A DNA stretch of 64,000 nt, taken from NCBI GenBank assembly GCA_964505415.1, contig CAZDHW010000003.1, forward strand, positions 33,979 through 97,978, written 5' to 3'. The stretch is from DTDR01 sp964505415. GTDB taxonomy: Bacteria; Hydrothermota; Tepidihabitantia; Tepidihabitantales; DTDR01. The notes under the pieces were generated by a model. The model had not been told where the DNA came from and searched no databases. It saw only the letters and a program-made list of their open reading frames with translations. The translations under genes were made by a program, and so were the position numbers. This document shows positions 41,543 to 50,784 of this stretch, piece after piece. The stretch's first letter is position 1. Each line of letters opens with the position of its first letter.

Positions 41543-43975
41543 ATGCAGGATAGATTTACCAACCGTTTAAAAAAAGTAATCAACATTGCTCGCCAAGAGG
41601 CAATAAGAATGCGTCACGATTATATCGGTTCGGAGCATTTGCTTTTAGGAATTGTAAAAGAGGGGGAAGGGGTCGCAGCATTAGTTTTATCTAATTTAGG
41701 AATCGAAAAAGATGAATTAATTTCGGCTATTGAAAATGCGGTAAGTTATGGTTCAACACCGCTTGTGCTTGGGGAAATTCCTTTGAATCAAGAGGCACGA
41801 AGAATTTTGAATTACGCAATGGAAGAAGCCCGGAGGATGAATCATTCTTATATTGGTACTGAACACCTCCTTTTAGGAATTTTGAAGGAAGAACAATCGG
41901 TTGCTGCTCAAGTACTTTTTTCTTTAGGAATTGATATCGACATTGTGAGGAGTGAAATAATGAAGGTTTTAGAAGGTGAGTCTTTGGGGCACACAATTCC
42001 CAAAAGTAAGTCAAAGACGCCAGCTTTGGATTATTTTTCCCGAGATTTGACACAATTAGCTAGAGAAGATAAACTTGACCCAATTATTGGGCGAGAGAAA
42101 GAGATCGAAAGAGTTATTCAGATTTTGGTCAGAAGAAAGAAAAATAATCCGGTTCTTATTGGTGAAGCCGGTGTTGGTAAAACTGCTATTGTTGAAGGTT
42201 TAGCTCAGCGAATTGTGGAGGGGCGGGTACCTTCTTTATTAAAGAATAAAAGAGTTTTGGCATTGGATTTGCCCGCCTTAATTGCCGGTACAAAATATCG
42301 AGGACAGTTTGAAGAGCGGATGAAAACTGTTCTTAATGAGATAACTAAGTCCGGCGATGTTATCCTTTTTATTGATGAACTTCATACCATTGTTGGTGCT
42401 GGAGCCGCGGAAGGAGCTATTGACGCTTCTAATATTTTAAAGCCAGCGTTAGCTCGGGGTGAGATTCAATGTATTGGTGCTACTACTTTTGAAGAATATC
42501 GGAAATATATTGAAAAACATTCAGCTTTAGAAAGAAGATTCCAACCGATAATTGTGGAACCACCTTCGGTGGAGGAAACCATTAAAATTTTACAGGGTTT
42601 GAAAGAAAAATACGAACTGCATCATGGTGTCATTTATACTGATGAAGCCTTAGAAGCCTGTGCCTATTTAGCTGATAGGTATATTACCGATCGTTATTTG
42701 CCGGATAAAGCAATTGATGTTATGGATGAAGCTGGCGCTCGGGTGAAGTTGTTAAGACCAGTTTTTAATCCCGAAATTGAAGAGTTAGAAAGAAAAATAG
42801 AAAGGATAAAAAAGTTGAAAGAAGAAGCAGTAAAAAGGCAAGAATTTGAGAAAGCAGCAGAAATAAGAGATGAGCAAAGAAGACTGACTGAACTATTGAA
42901 GAAAAAGCGAAAAGAAATGGAAAAGAAAGGTGGTTTTCCGGTGGTTACTCCGGAAGATATTGCTCAAGTTGTTTCTATGTGGTCAGGAATTCCCTTACAA
43001 AGAATTGAAGAGAGTGAGCAGAAAAAACTTTTAAAAATGGAGGAAGAGTTAAAGAAAAGAATCGTTGGGCAAGATCACGCAATTGAAGCTGTTGCCCAAG
43101 CAGTAAGGAGAAGTCGGGCAGGAATTAAGGACCCCAGAAGACCAATAGGTTCTTTTATCTTCTTGGGGCCAACTGGTGTTGGTAAAACTGAATTAGCAAG
43201 GGTGTTAGCCCGATTTCTTTTTGGTCACGAAGATGCCTTAATTAGATTAGATATGTCTGAATATATGGAAAAATTTAATGTTTCCCGTCTTATCGGCGCG
43301 CCTCCCGGCTATGTCGGTTATGAAGAAGGTGGCCAATTAACGGAAAAAGTGAGAAGAAAACCTTATTCAGTTGTTTTATTTGATGAGATTGAGAAAGCTC
43401 ATCCGGATGTTTTCAACATTCTTTTACAGATTTTGGAAGATGGTCAATTGACTGATGCTTTTGGTCGCCGAGTTAATTTTAGAAATTGTGTAATAATTAT
43501 GACTTCTAATATTGGCACTGCGGAAATTAAAAAATCTTCGGCATTCGGTTTCACCTCCGAAAAACCGGAAGAAAGTTATGAAAAAATGAAAGAAAAAATT
43601 TTAATGGAAGTGAAAAAGGTTTTTCGTCCAGAATTTATCAATCGGGTTGATGAGATAATTGTTTTTAAATCCTTAGGTAAAGAAGAGATGGAAAAGATTG
43701 TTGATATTCAGATTGAAGATATTAATGAACGGTTAAAAGAGAAAGGATTAAGATTGGTACTATCACCAGAGGCTAAGGAATTGTTAGTGGAGCAAGGTTT
43801 TGACCCCGAATATGGTGCCCGACCATTAAAAAGAGCAATAAGAAGATTGATTGAAGATCCTTTAGCCGAAGAGATTTTAAAAGGAAAGTTTAAAGAAAGT
43901 TCAATTGTCTATATTGAAAGAGAAGGCCACGCCCTGCGATTTGTGGCTAAAAGACCTGAAGAGTTAAAAGTTTAA
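41543..43975 (+). CDS. clpC: ATP-dependent Clp protease ATP-binding subunit ClpC
   Basis: ClpC unfolds proteins and feeds them to ClpP. The 810-residue protein has two N-terminal Clp_N repeats ('YIGSEHLLLGIVKE' and 'YIGTEHLLLGILKE'), AAA1 with Walker A 'GEAGVGKTA' and 'VILFIDELHT', a short middle region with a UVR-type motif ('KRQEFEKAAEIRDEQ', about 430-445), and AAA2 with 'GPTGVGKTELA' and 'VVLFDEIEKAHPDVF'. The UVR-containing middle makes it ClpC and not ClpB. It is probably leaderless. bamA follows after 5 nt. clpP, mcsA and mcsB are not present here. Confidence 0.95.
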   Translation: MQDRFTNRLKKVINIARQEAIRMRHDYIGSEHLLLGIVKEGEGVAALVLSNLGIEKDELISAIENAVSYGSTPLVLGEIPLNQEARRILNYAMEEARRMNHSYIGTEHLLLGILKEEQSVAAQVLFSLGIDIDIVRSEIMKVLEGESLGHTIPKSKSKTPALDYFSRDLTQLAREDKLDPIIGREKEIERVIQILVRRKKNNPVLIGEAGVGKTAIVEGLAQRIVEGRVPSLLKNKRVLALDLPALIAGTKYRGQFEERMKTVLNEITKSGDVILFIDELHTIVGAGAAEGAIDASNILKPALARGEIQCIGATTFEEYRKYIEKHSALERRFQPIIVEPPSVEETIKILQGLKEKYELHHGVIYTDEALEACAYLADRYITDRYLPDKAIDVMDEAGARVKLLRPVFNPEIEELERKIERIKKLKEEAVKRQEFEKAAEIRDEQRRLTELLKKKRKEMEKKGGFPVVTPEDIAQVVSMWSGIPLQRIEESEQKKLLKMEEELKKRIVGQDHAIEAVAQAVRRSRAGIKDPRRPIGSFIFLGPTGVGKTELARVLARFLFGHEDALIRLDMSEYMEKFNVSRLIGAPPGYVGYEEGGQLTEKVRRKPYSVVLFDEIEKAHPDVFNILLQILEDGQLTDAFGRRVNFRNCVIIMTSNIGTAEIKKSSAFGFTSEKPEESYEKMKEKILMEVKKVFRPEFINRVDEIIVFKSLGKEEMEKIVDIQIEDINERLKEKGLRLVLSPEAKELLVEQGFDPEYGARPLKRAIRRLIEDPLAEEILKGKFKESSIVYIEREGHALRFVAKRPEELKV

Positions 43976-43980
43976 TTTCA

Positions 43981-46185
43981 GTGACTAAAAAATTTTTTGT
44001 CTTTTTTTTCTTTACTAGTTTTCTCTTTTCACAAATTATTTATCAAGTTAAAGCCAAGACCGAGTTCGTTGATACTTTAACACTTTTAAACCTCTGCGGC
44101 ATAAAAGCCGGTGAGAAACTTTTTTCTGAAAAAATCGCGGAAGCTATTAAAAGACTTTATAAAAGTGGTCTTTTTGGTGACATCCGAGTGGAAACTCTTT
44201 CTACTGATAAAGGAATAATTTTAACTTTTGTTACCAAAGATAACCCACTTTTAAAAGAAATTAAATTTTTTGGCAATCAAAAGATAAAGACTAAGGAACT
44301 TTTGGAAAAGATAAAATATAAAAAAGGAGAAATCCTTAGTGAATATAAGATTTTTACCTTCCAAAGAGAAATTTTGAAACTCTATAAAGAAAAAGGTTTT
44401 ATCTCGCCCAAAGTAATTTATACAAAATCGGAAAGGGATTCCCAAAATATGGTGGTTCTTACTTTTCATATTGATGAAGGAAAGAAGTATAAGATAAAAA
44501 AAATAAATATCTTGGGAATTAAAAATTTAAAAGAACGGCAAATAAAACAAAAATTGGTTAATCGGGAAAAAAGATGGTTTAGAAAAGGGATTTTCAAAGA
44601 GGAGGAATTTAAAAAAGATTTGGAAAGAATAATTGATTATTATAAAGAAAAAGGCTTTTTGGCAGCCAAAATTATTGATTACCAATTAACGCCTCAAAAT
44701 GATTGGCTTTATATTGATATCTTTTTGGAAGAGGGGAAGCGATTTTATTTAGGAAATGTAAGTTTTCGGGGTAATGAGTTGTTGCAAGAAGAAGATTTAA
44801 GAAAATTGATAAAATTAAAAAAAGGTGATTATTACAATGCCAAAAAAATGAATTTCAGTTTACAAAGTTTATATGACCGTTACCAAGAAGAAGGTTATCT
44901 TTTCTGTCAAATTCAACCGATTGAAGATATAAGAGAAGATACTGTTGATGTTGTTTATGAGATAATTGAAAGGAATCCGGTAAAAATTAGATTAGTCAAT
45001 ATTGAGGGGAATGAACGGACAAAAGATAAAGTAATAAGAAGGGAAATCGTTACTCTTCCGGGCGATTTTTTTAAGAAGTCTTTATTATTAAGAAGTCAAA
45101 GAAATATTTTTAATCTTGGTTTCTTTGAAGATATTAGTGTTGATTTCAATATTGTTGATAGTGAACAAGTAGATTTAATTTATCGCGTGAAAGAGAAACC
45201 AACCTTTGGTCAATTTAGTGCCAGTATCTCTTATTCGCAAAAAGAAAAAATTGTTGGTGGGATTGAAATCTCTCAGCCGAATTTTTTAGGTAATGGCCAA
45301 AAAATATATTTAAAAATTGAAAAAGGCGGCACGGTTACTAATTTAAATTTGGGTTTTGAGGAACCTTATCTTTTTAATATTCCTTTTTCTTTTGGTTTTA
45401 ACATGTTATACTATTCTTACGGTTATGATTATTACGATAAGCTTGATAGAAACCTTGCTTTTAATTTTTCTTATCCCCTTATTCTTGACTACACAAGAAT
45501 TTATTGGGGTTTAAAACTGGGCAGTAGTTTTATTCCACCAAAAAGCATTAAAGATAAAAAAGTACCGCAAGAACTTTATCGGGATACAATTAATAAAATC
45601 TATTTAGCTCCCAATTTTTCAATTGTGCGGGATGCTCGGGATTATATTTTTAATCCCAGTGCTGGTTCTTATTATTTGTATTCCTTAGATATCTCCACTT
45701 TAAAGATAAATTTCTTAAGGCAGATTTTAGATGTTCGGGTTTATTTCCCTCTTTTTTGGAAATTTTCTTTAATGGTAAGGACAAGGATTGGTTATTTAAC
45801 CGAATTAAAGAAAAATGATACCGTTCCTCTTTATGAAAAATTTTATTTAGGCGGTGTCGGTGAAGAAGGGATAAGGGGTTATCCGGATAGGTCAATTTCA
45901 CCAATGAAAGACGACTATTTAATCGGTGGTAAGGCGATGACTATTTTTAATTTAGAATATAAACTAAAATTAGCTTATTACCTTTCTTTCATTGCCTTTT
46001 TTGATTGTGGCAATTGTTTTGCCGATATGGGAAAAATAAATTTAAGTGATTTAAAGAGAGGGATAGGTATCGGTGTGAGAGTGGAGGTTCCCATTTTAGG
46101 GCTTCTTGGTTTTGATTTGGGTTACGGCATAGATAGAGAAGGTAGTAAAATTGAACCCCATTTTCAATTTGGTAAGACTTTTTAA
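43981..46185 (+). CDS. bamA: Outer-membrane protein assembly factor BamA
   Basis: BamA inserts beta-barrel proteins into the outer membrane. The 734-residue protein has a signal peptide (1-17), five POTRA repeats (about 20-345; each has a 'I.F.GN....K..L' start and a 'Y...GF' turn, for example 'IKFFGNQKIKTKELL' and 'VNIEGNERTKDKVIRREI') and a 16-strand barrel with the conserved 'GGVGEEGIRGYPDRSIS' loop. It ends in Phe, as expected of barrel proteins. The start is a GTG 5 nt after clpC without an SD, which suggests coupling to clpC. The protein is firm evidence for a diderm envelope. Confidence 0.92.
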   Translation: MTKKFFVFFFFTSFLFSQIIYQVKAKTEFVDTLTLLNLCGIKAGEKLFSEKIAEAIKRLYKSGLFGDIRVETLSTDKGIILTFVTKDNPLLKEIKFFGNQKIKTKELLEKIKYKKGEILSEYKIFTFQREILKLYKEKGFISPKVIYTKSERDSQNMVVLTFHIDEGKKYKIKKINILGIKNLKERQIKQKLVNREKRWFRKGIFKEEEFKKDLERIIDYYKEKGFLAAKIIDYQLTPQNDWLYIDIFLEEGKRFYLGNVSFRGNELLQEEDLRKLIKLKKGDYYNAKKMNFSLQSLYDRYQEEGYLFCQIQPIEDIREDTVDVVYEIIERNPVKIRLVNIEGNERTKDKVIRREIVTLPGDFFKKSLLLRSQRNIFNLGFFEDISVDFNIVDSEQVDLIYRVKEKPTFGQFSASISYSQKEKIVGGIEISQPNFLGNGQKIYLKIEKGGTVTNLNLGFEEPYLFNIPFSFGFNMLYYSYGYDYYDKLDRNLAFNFSYPLILDYTRIYWGLKLGSSFIPPKSIKDKKVPQELYRDTINKIYLAPNFSIVRDARDYIFNPSAGSYYLYSLDISTLKINFLRQILDVRVYFPLFWKFSLMVRTRIGYLTELKKNDTVPLYEKFYLGGVGEEGIRGYPDRSISPMKDDYLIGGKAMTIFNLEYKLKLAYYLSFIAFFDCGNCFADMGKINLSDLKRGIGIGVRVEVPILGLLGFDLGYGIDREGSKIEPHFQFGKTF

Positions 46186-46581
46186 ATCTCTTTCTCAATA
46201 AAAATTTGGGGTAAGATAAAGACTTTTTTCGTTAAAAGATATAATGGAAAATAAAAAGGATAAAAAATTTTAAAGATAAATTATTAATAATTTTTATCCC
46301 AACTTTGAAAACCCTCGTCGCCCAAACAGCTTAGGGAATAGTTCTCTAAGAGCTCAAAATAGCAAATTTAGGGGTTTAACAAAATAAATTTTTTAATAAA
46401 ACTACCTATTTAAAGTAAGATTATATCAACATTTGCTAAAAATAGAAAAGCATCCCTTGTTCTACTTTTACTTTCCCATCGTAAAAGGTTATTACTTTTA
46501 ATAGGAATTTTTCTTTATTATATAACTCAATAAAAACAAAGAGATAGATGTCTATAACCTCGTGCCGTTATCTTTACTCCC
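46186..46581. other. Gene-free convergent region with half of a repeat element
   Basis: No ORF of note lies between the convergent bamA and DUF4837 genes. Positions 46208-46221 read GGGGTAAGATAAAG, followed by a T-run and CGTTA. This matches the right arm of the palindrome at 58624-58655, including the preceding CTCAA...AAAATT. At 46566-46580 there is a loosely inverted GTTATCTTTACTCCC, so the stretch could be a decayed element bounded by inverted ends. I see no clear terminator for bamA and no RNA gene. Confidence 0.4.
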
Positions 46582-47535
46582 TTAATAAATTGAAAAGGTT
46601 TTTAAAATAACATCCAGTTGAAGCAAATTAGATAGTTTCTTTTCTCCAGGATTAAAAAGGGTGCCGTCAATTAAAAAGAATTTATTTTGATAATTAAAGG
46701 CATAAGAAATGAAGGGGCCGCCGATAATATCTTTATCATTCTGCCAAACACCCATAATTTTTATTGCTGGATTTCCTAAAAAATTGGTGCTTTCGGCAGA
46801 AGTATATTCTCTTAAAATGTAGTCGCCATTATAAAATTTTATCGTTAAGCTATCTCTTAAATCGGCAATTTCTTTGGGAATAAGCGGACGGTTGTTGTTT
46901 TCCCAATAGACAAATATTGAGCGGTCAGGATAATGGGTAAAGAGATAGATAAAGTTATCTTTTTTGTATTCTTCTTTTAAATAGTATCTTTTTGGTATCT
47001 TAAAATTAAAACCGTAATTAGTTTTTAAATATTTCATCTTTTTTTCGTCAATCCCTTGAATATAAGTGTAGATATATAAAAGATTTTCTATATGTTCCAA
47101 GAGCGAAGCGAAAATCCTTTTTTCGTATCTTTTTAATCCTTCTTTTAAAAGATTTTTATCACTACTCACAAAAATTAAGATTGTTTGATTTTTGCGGTAT
47201 AAATCCTTTAACCGAAAAAGGCCAAAAGTATCTCTTTTAACAATTTCTAATTTATCACCAATCAAATCACTAATAAATTCATCATTGATCACACCAATTA
47301 AAAACAAAGTGGAAAAATTTTTTAAAGAAGGAAAGGCCGAAAGGGTTTTATATCTTATTTTAAAATAAAACTCTTCTTGGGGAGTGTAAACTTTCTTTTT
47401 TAAAATCTTTTCTAAGACTTCATCTATTGGGTAGTCAGTAAAAACAATCACTTCGCGAAATTCTCCTAAAGTGGGTGGCAAAGGTGAACAAAGAATAAAA
47501 AAGAAAAAAAATAAAAGTTTAAAGAACCGTAACAC
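46582..47535 (-). CDS. DUF4837 lipoprotein
   Basis: From a GTG at 47535 this protein has 317 residues and a lipoprotein signal ('LRFFKLLFFFFFILCSP', Cys about 16). The frame is open further upstream to 47568, but that would place charged residues in front of the signal. The body fits DUF4837: 'VYTPQEEFYFKI' near 45, a middle 'KIPKRYYLKEEY' strand and the C-terminal 'GVWQNDKDIIGGPFISYAF', where the family has G-x-W and GGPF. The domain is known mostly from Bacteroidetes and its function is unknown. It overlaps the end of glmS by 17 nt and is third in the glmM-glmS operon. Confidence 0.72.
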   Translation of the reverse strand: MLRFFKLLFFFFFILCSPLPPTLGEFREVIVFTDYPIDEVLEKILKKKVYTPQEEFYFKIRYKTLSAFPSLKNFSTLFLIGVINDEFISDLIGDKLEIVKRDTFGLFRLKDLYRKNQTILIFVSSDKNLLKEGLKRYEKRIFASLLEHIENLLYIYTYIQGIDEKKMKYLKTNYGFNFKIPKRYYLKEEYKKDNFIYLFTHYPDRSIFVYWENNNRPLIPKEIADLRDSLTIKFYNGDYILREYTSAESTNFLGNPAIKIMGVWQNDKDIIGGPFISYAFNYQNKFFLIDGTLFNPGEKKLSNLLQLDVILKTFSIY

Positions 47536-49384
47536 TTTTTGCCAAATGTCTGGGTTTATCAACATCACAGCCTCTTAATACCGCAATATGGTAAGCAAAA
47601 AGTTGAAGGGGTATAGCGACAACAATTGGAGTCAAAAATTCAATGGTTTCCGGAATAGAAAAAAGTTCATCGGCAATTTCTTTTAATCTTTCATCATTTT
47701 CATAGCCAATTGCGATAATTTTGCCTCCTCTGGCCTTGGCTTCCATGATATTGGCAATCATTTTTTCGTAAGTAGAATCCTTCACACAAATACAGATTAC
47801 CGGTGTTTCTTCACTAATCACCGAAATCGGGCCATGCTTCATTTCACCGGCTGGATATCCGGCAGCGTGAATATAAGAAATTTCTTTTAATTTCAAGGCG
47901 CCTTCTAAAGCACTGGGATAATTTATTCCTCTGCCCAAAAAGACAAAATGGGAAGCGTTATAATATTTTTTAGCCACCTTTTTTATTACTCGGTCTAAAA
48001 GTAAGGCTTTTTTTACTTTTTCAGGAATTTTTCTTATATTTTCTAAATAATTATTTATTTTTTCATCGTCTAATTTTCCCTTAATCTTGGCAAAATATAA
48101 AGCCAAAATAAAAAGGGAAAATATTTGGGCAGTATAGGCTTTAGTAGAAGCCACACCAATTTCTGGTCCAGCGTTGATAAAAACTACATTCTCGGCTTCC
48201 CTATCCATTGAAGACCTTTTTACATTTAAAATTGCTAAATTTTTAATCTTCCTTGCCTTGGCTTCTCTTAAAGCCATTAAAGTATCGGCCGTCTCCCCTG
48301 ATTGGGAAATAGCAATCATTAAAGCATTATTGTTGAATAAAAATGGTCGGGATAAAAGTTCTGAGGCAATTTCCACAGTTGTTGGGATTTCCACTATCCT
48401 TTCAAAATAATCTCTACCAATCAAACCCGCATGATAAGAAGTTCCGCAAGCTTGAATAACAATATTAGAAATATTTTTAATATCGTCAGGATAAAAATGA
48501 AAACCTTCACCTAACAAAATTTCATTATCAAAAAGTCTTTTTTCACAGTTTTCTTTAAGAATTTTTGGTTGTTCAAATATCTCTTTGCGCATAAAATGGC
48601 GATATCTACCTTTGGAAACTTCTTTTATTTTTAAATCCAGTTTTACACTTTCCTTTTCAATTGCTTTTCCTTCTTCGTTATAGAAAATTACTTCATCTTT
48701 TTTTAAAAAGACAATTTCGCCGTCCTCTAACGCATAGACCTTTTTGCAAATACCAACCAAAGCCAAAATATCGGAAGCAATCATACCTTCCTTTTTACCA
48801 ACCCCACAAAGGAGAGGGCTTCCTTTTTTTATCCCAATAAGAAAATCAAATTTTTTGGAGATAAGCGCTAAGGCAAAGCTACCTTTTAATTCCTTTAATA
48901 ATTCCAAAAGGATTTTTAGAAATTCCTTTTCTTCCAATCTTTCTTTTTTTTCTTTAATCTTTTCCTCTAATAGATGGACAATTACTTCGGTATCAGTTTC
49001 ACTTTCAAATTGGTGGCCATTTTTTAATAATCTATTTTTTAACTCCTGGAAATTCTCAATAATCCCGTTATGAACAATTGCTAAATTTTTCTCACAATCT
49101 AAAAAAGGATGGGCATTTTCGTCACTAACTTTTCCGTGGGTTGCCCAACGGGTATGACCAATGCCAATTAAAGTTTCTCCTTCTTTCTCCAAAAATAACG
49201 GTGAAGAATTTAAAATTTCCTTTAATTTGTGCAACCTTCCGGCAGTTTTTTTAACAAATATTCCGTCTTCCTTTTTAACCGCAATTCCGCAAGAATCATA
49301 ACCCCGGTATTCTAATCTCTCCAAGGCTACTAATAAAACCGAAATAATATCCCGGGAACCAATATAGCCAACTATTCCACACAT
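47519..49384 (-). CDS. glmS: Glutamine--fructose-6-phosphate aminotransferase (isomerizing)
   Basis: GlmS makes glucosamine-6-phosphate from fructose-6-phosphate and glutamine, the entry to peptidoglycan and lipid A sugars. The 621-residue protein has the catalytic Cys2 ('MCGIVGYIG'), the glutaminase motifs 'GIGHTRWATHG' and 'HNGIIENF', and two SIS domains with 'QACGTSYHAG', 'SQSGETADT', 'ASTKAYTAQ' and the C-terminal 'DKPRHLAKSVTV'. It starts inside the glmM end (13-nt overlap). No glmS ribozyme fits in that overlap. glmU is absent from the window. Confidence 0.95.
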   Translation of the reverse strand: MCGIVGYIGSRDIISVLLVALERLEYRGYDSCGIAVKKEDGIFVKKTAGRLHKLKEILNSSPLFLEKEGETLIGIGHTRWATHGKVSDENAHPFLDCEKNLAIVHNGIIENFQELKNRLLKNGHQFESETDTEVIVHLLEEKIKEKKERLEEKEFLKILLELLKELKGSFALALISKKFDFLIGIKKGSPLLCGVGKKEGMIASDILALVGICKKVYALEDGEIVFLKKDEVIFYNEEGKAIEKESVKLDLKIKEVSKGRYRHFMRKEIFEQPKILKENCEKRLFDNEILLGEGFHFYPDDIKNISNIVIQACGTSYHAGLIGRDYFERIVEIPTTVEIASELLSRPFLFNNNALMIAISQSGETADTLMALREAKARKIKNLAILNVKRSSMDREAENVVFINAGPEIGVASTKAYTAQIFSLFILALYFAKIKGKLDDEKINNYLENIRKIPEKVKKALLLDRVIKKVAKKYYNASHFVFLGRGINYPSALEGALKLKEISYIHAAGYPAGEMKHGPISVISEETPVICICVKDSTYEKMIANIMEAKARGGKIIAIGYENDERLKEIADELFSIPETIEFLTPIVVAIPLQLFAYHIAVLRGCDVDKPRHLAKSVTVL

Positions 49385-50709
49385 AAAATTTCGTAAAGTT
49401 TTTCAACAATTTTTTCATCATCAGTATTAATAATTAACCTTAATAGCTTTTCGGTATTTGATGGTCTAAGGTGAAAAAGAAAATTTCTTTGATAGCAGAA
49501 AAGGCCATCTTCTTCATTAATTACTAAATTTTTTCTAAAAAGCCTTTTAACTTCTTTTTTTATTTTCGCTTTCATTTTTAAAAAAAAATCTTTTTTAAAT
49601 TCCAGCTTCCTTTTTATAATTATGTAGTCGTTAAAAGTCTTTTTCAATATTGATAAAGGCTTTCCCTTTTCTTTTATTAATGAGAGAATAAGATAAAAGG
49701 CAACTAAACCATCGCGGGTTAAATTAACATCTTTCACAATAACTCCACCGTTACCTTCGCCACCAATGAAGCTTTTTCTTTTAATCATTTGATAAACCAC
49801 ATTGCTTTCACCAACTTTTGTGCGGTATAAAGGAACGCCAAATTTTTCACAAACATCATCTACCAAAAGACTGGTAGAGAAATTGCATACTACCGGTGAT
49901 TTTTTCTTTTCTAAATAATATAAAAGAGAAAAGGGGAGAGTATATTCTTCACTCAAAATTTCTCCATTCTCACAAACAAAAGCTACTCGGTCACCATCCG
50001 GGTCAAAACCAATTCCCAAATGAAGCCTTTTTTCTTTTACCAAATTACTTAACCTTTTTAAAGCTCCTGGGGAAGGTTCTGGTTCTCGGGGAAAGTCTTT
50101 ATCAATCTTTTCTTTTAAAAAAAGAGGGGAAAAGTTTAAAGAAAAAAAATTACAGAAATAATCAATCTCCGAGCTTACCGAGCCATTGACGCCATCAATA
50201 CCGACCTTTAAATCGCTGAAATTTTCAATTTTGGCACCAAGATATTTTTTTATTTTTTGAGCATGCTCAAAGAAAATCTCTTCTTTATTTAAAATTTGAA
50301 TTTTGGGCTCCTTTTTCTTTAATTCCTTTTCGATTTTTTCTAATTTTAATAATTTTATCTCATTTTCAAATAAAAACCGGCCCCGAGCCGACACAAATTT
50401 TAAACCATTTTCATCAACTGGATTATGAGAGGCGGTAATTACTATTCCCGGTAACTTTAAATAACCGGAAGCAAAAACTAAGGTCGGTGTGGGTATAATT
50501 CCGCAATCAACCACATTCTTGCCGCTTTGAAGAATTCCGGCTACCGAGGAAAAATAAAAGGCTTCCGAGGTTGGGCGGGTGTCGCGGCCAACCAAGATTT
50601 TTTCGGCTTTTTGTTTTTTAGCAAAAATGTAAGCAAAAGAAAAAAAATCAAAGGGAAAAACTTCCGAAAATACCTTTCCCCGTAAGCCAGAAACACTAAA
50701 TTTATACAT
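49372..50709 (-). CDS. glmM: Phosphoglucosamine mutase / phosphohexomutase family
   Basis: This 445-residue alpha-D-phosphohexomutase has an N-terminal 'SVSGLRG' and 'LVGRDTRPTS', the phosphoserine loop 'ITASHNPVDENGLKF', the metal loop 'GFDPDGDRVAF' and the sugar-binding 'GGEGNGGVIV'. The GEGNGG motif varies in this family (GEENGG in many glucosamine or mannose enzymes), so substrate preference is not certain; adjacency to glmS argues for glucosamine-6-phosphate to glucosamine-1-phosphate. A promoter on the minus strand lies 5 nt before the ATG, suggesting a leaderless glmM-glmS-DUF4837 transcript. Confidence 0.85.
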   Translation of the reverse strand: MYKFSVSGLRGKVFSEVFPFDFFSFAYIFAKKQKAEKILVGRDTRPTSEAFYFSSVAGILQSGKNVVDCGIIPTPTLVFASGYLKLPGIVITASHNPVDENGLKFVSARGRFLFENEIKLLKLEKIEKELKKKEPKIQILNKEEIFFEHAQKIKKYLGAKIENFSDLKVGIDGVNGSVSSEIDYFCNFFSLNFSPLFLKEKIDKDFPREPEPSPGALKRLSNLVKEKRLHLGIGFDPDGDRVAFVCENGEILSEEYTLPFSLLYYLEKKKSPVVCNFSTSLLVDDVCEKFGVPLYRTKVGESNVVYQMIKRKSFIGGEGNGGVIVKDVNLTRDGLVAFYLILSLIKEKGKPLSILKKTFNDYIIIKRKLEFKKDFFLKMKAKIKKEVKRLFRKNLVINEEDGLFCYQRNFLFHLRPSNTEKLLRLIINTDDEKIVEKLYEILCVE

Positions 50710-50714
50710 AAACT

Positions 50715-50743
50715 ATTATAAATAATCAAAAAATTAAAATCAA
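50715..50743 (-). promoter_or_regulatory. Promoter of the glmM operon, leaderless type
   Basis: On the minus strand TTGATT (50743-50738) and TATAAT (50720-50715) are 17 nt apart, and 5 nt separate the -10 box from the ATG. It is divergent from the gcvT promoter within a 75-nt intergenic region. Confidence 0.65.
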
Positions 50744-50749
50744 ATATTT

Positions 50750-50777
50750 TTGACTTCTAAGAGATTTTTGTTATAAT
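50750..50777 (+). promoter_or_regulatory. Promoter of the glycine cleavage operon, leaderless type
   Basis: TTGACT (50750-50755) and TATAAT (50772-50777) are 16 nt apart, with 7 nt between the -10 box and the gcvT ATG. There is no room for a glycine riboswitch. Confidence 0.68.
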
Positions 50778-50784
50778 TTTAAAA

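Noticed and set aside
41543..43975. ClpB disaggregase
   Set aside because: The middle region is short with a UVR-type motif and lacks the long ClpB coiled-coil arm.
47536..47568. Longer N-terminus for the DUF4837 protein
   Set aside because: The extra residues precede the lipoprotein signal with charged sequence inside glmS, and the GTG at 47535 gives a normal signal peptide.
50744..50784. Glycine riboswitch in front of gcvT
   Set aside because: Only about 7 nt lie between the -10 box and the ATG, so there is no leader that could hold one.
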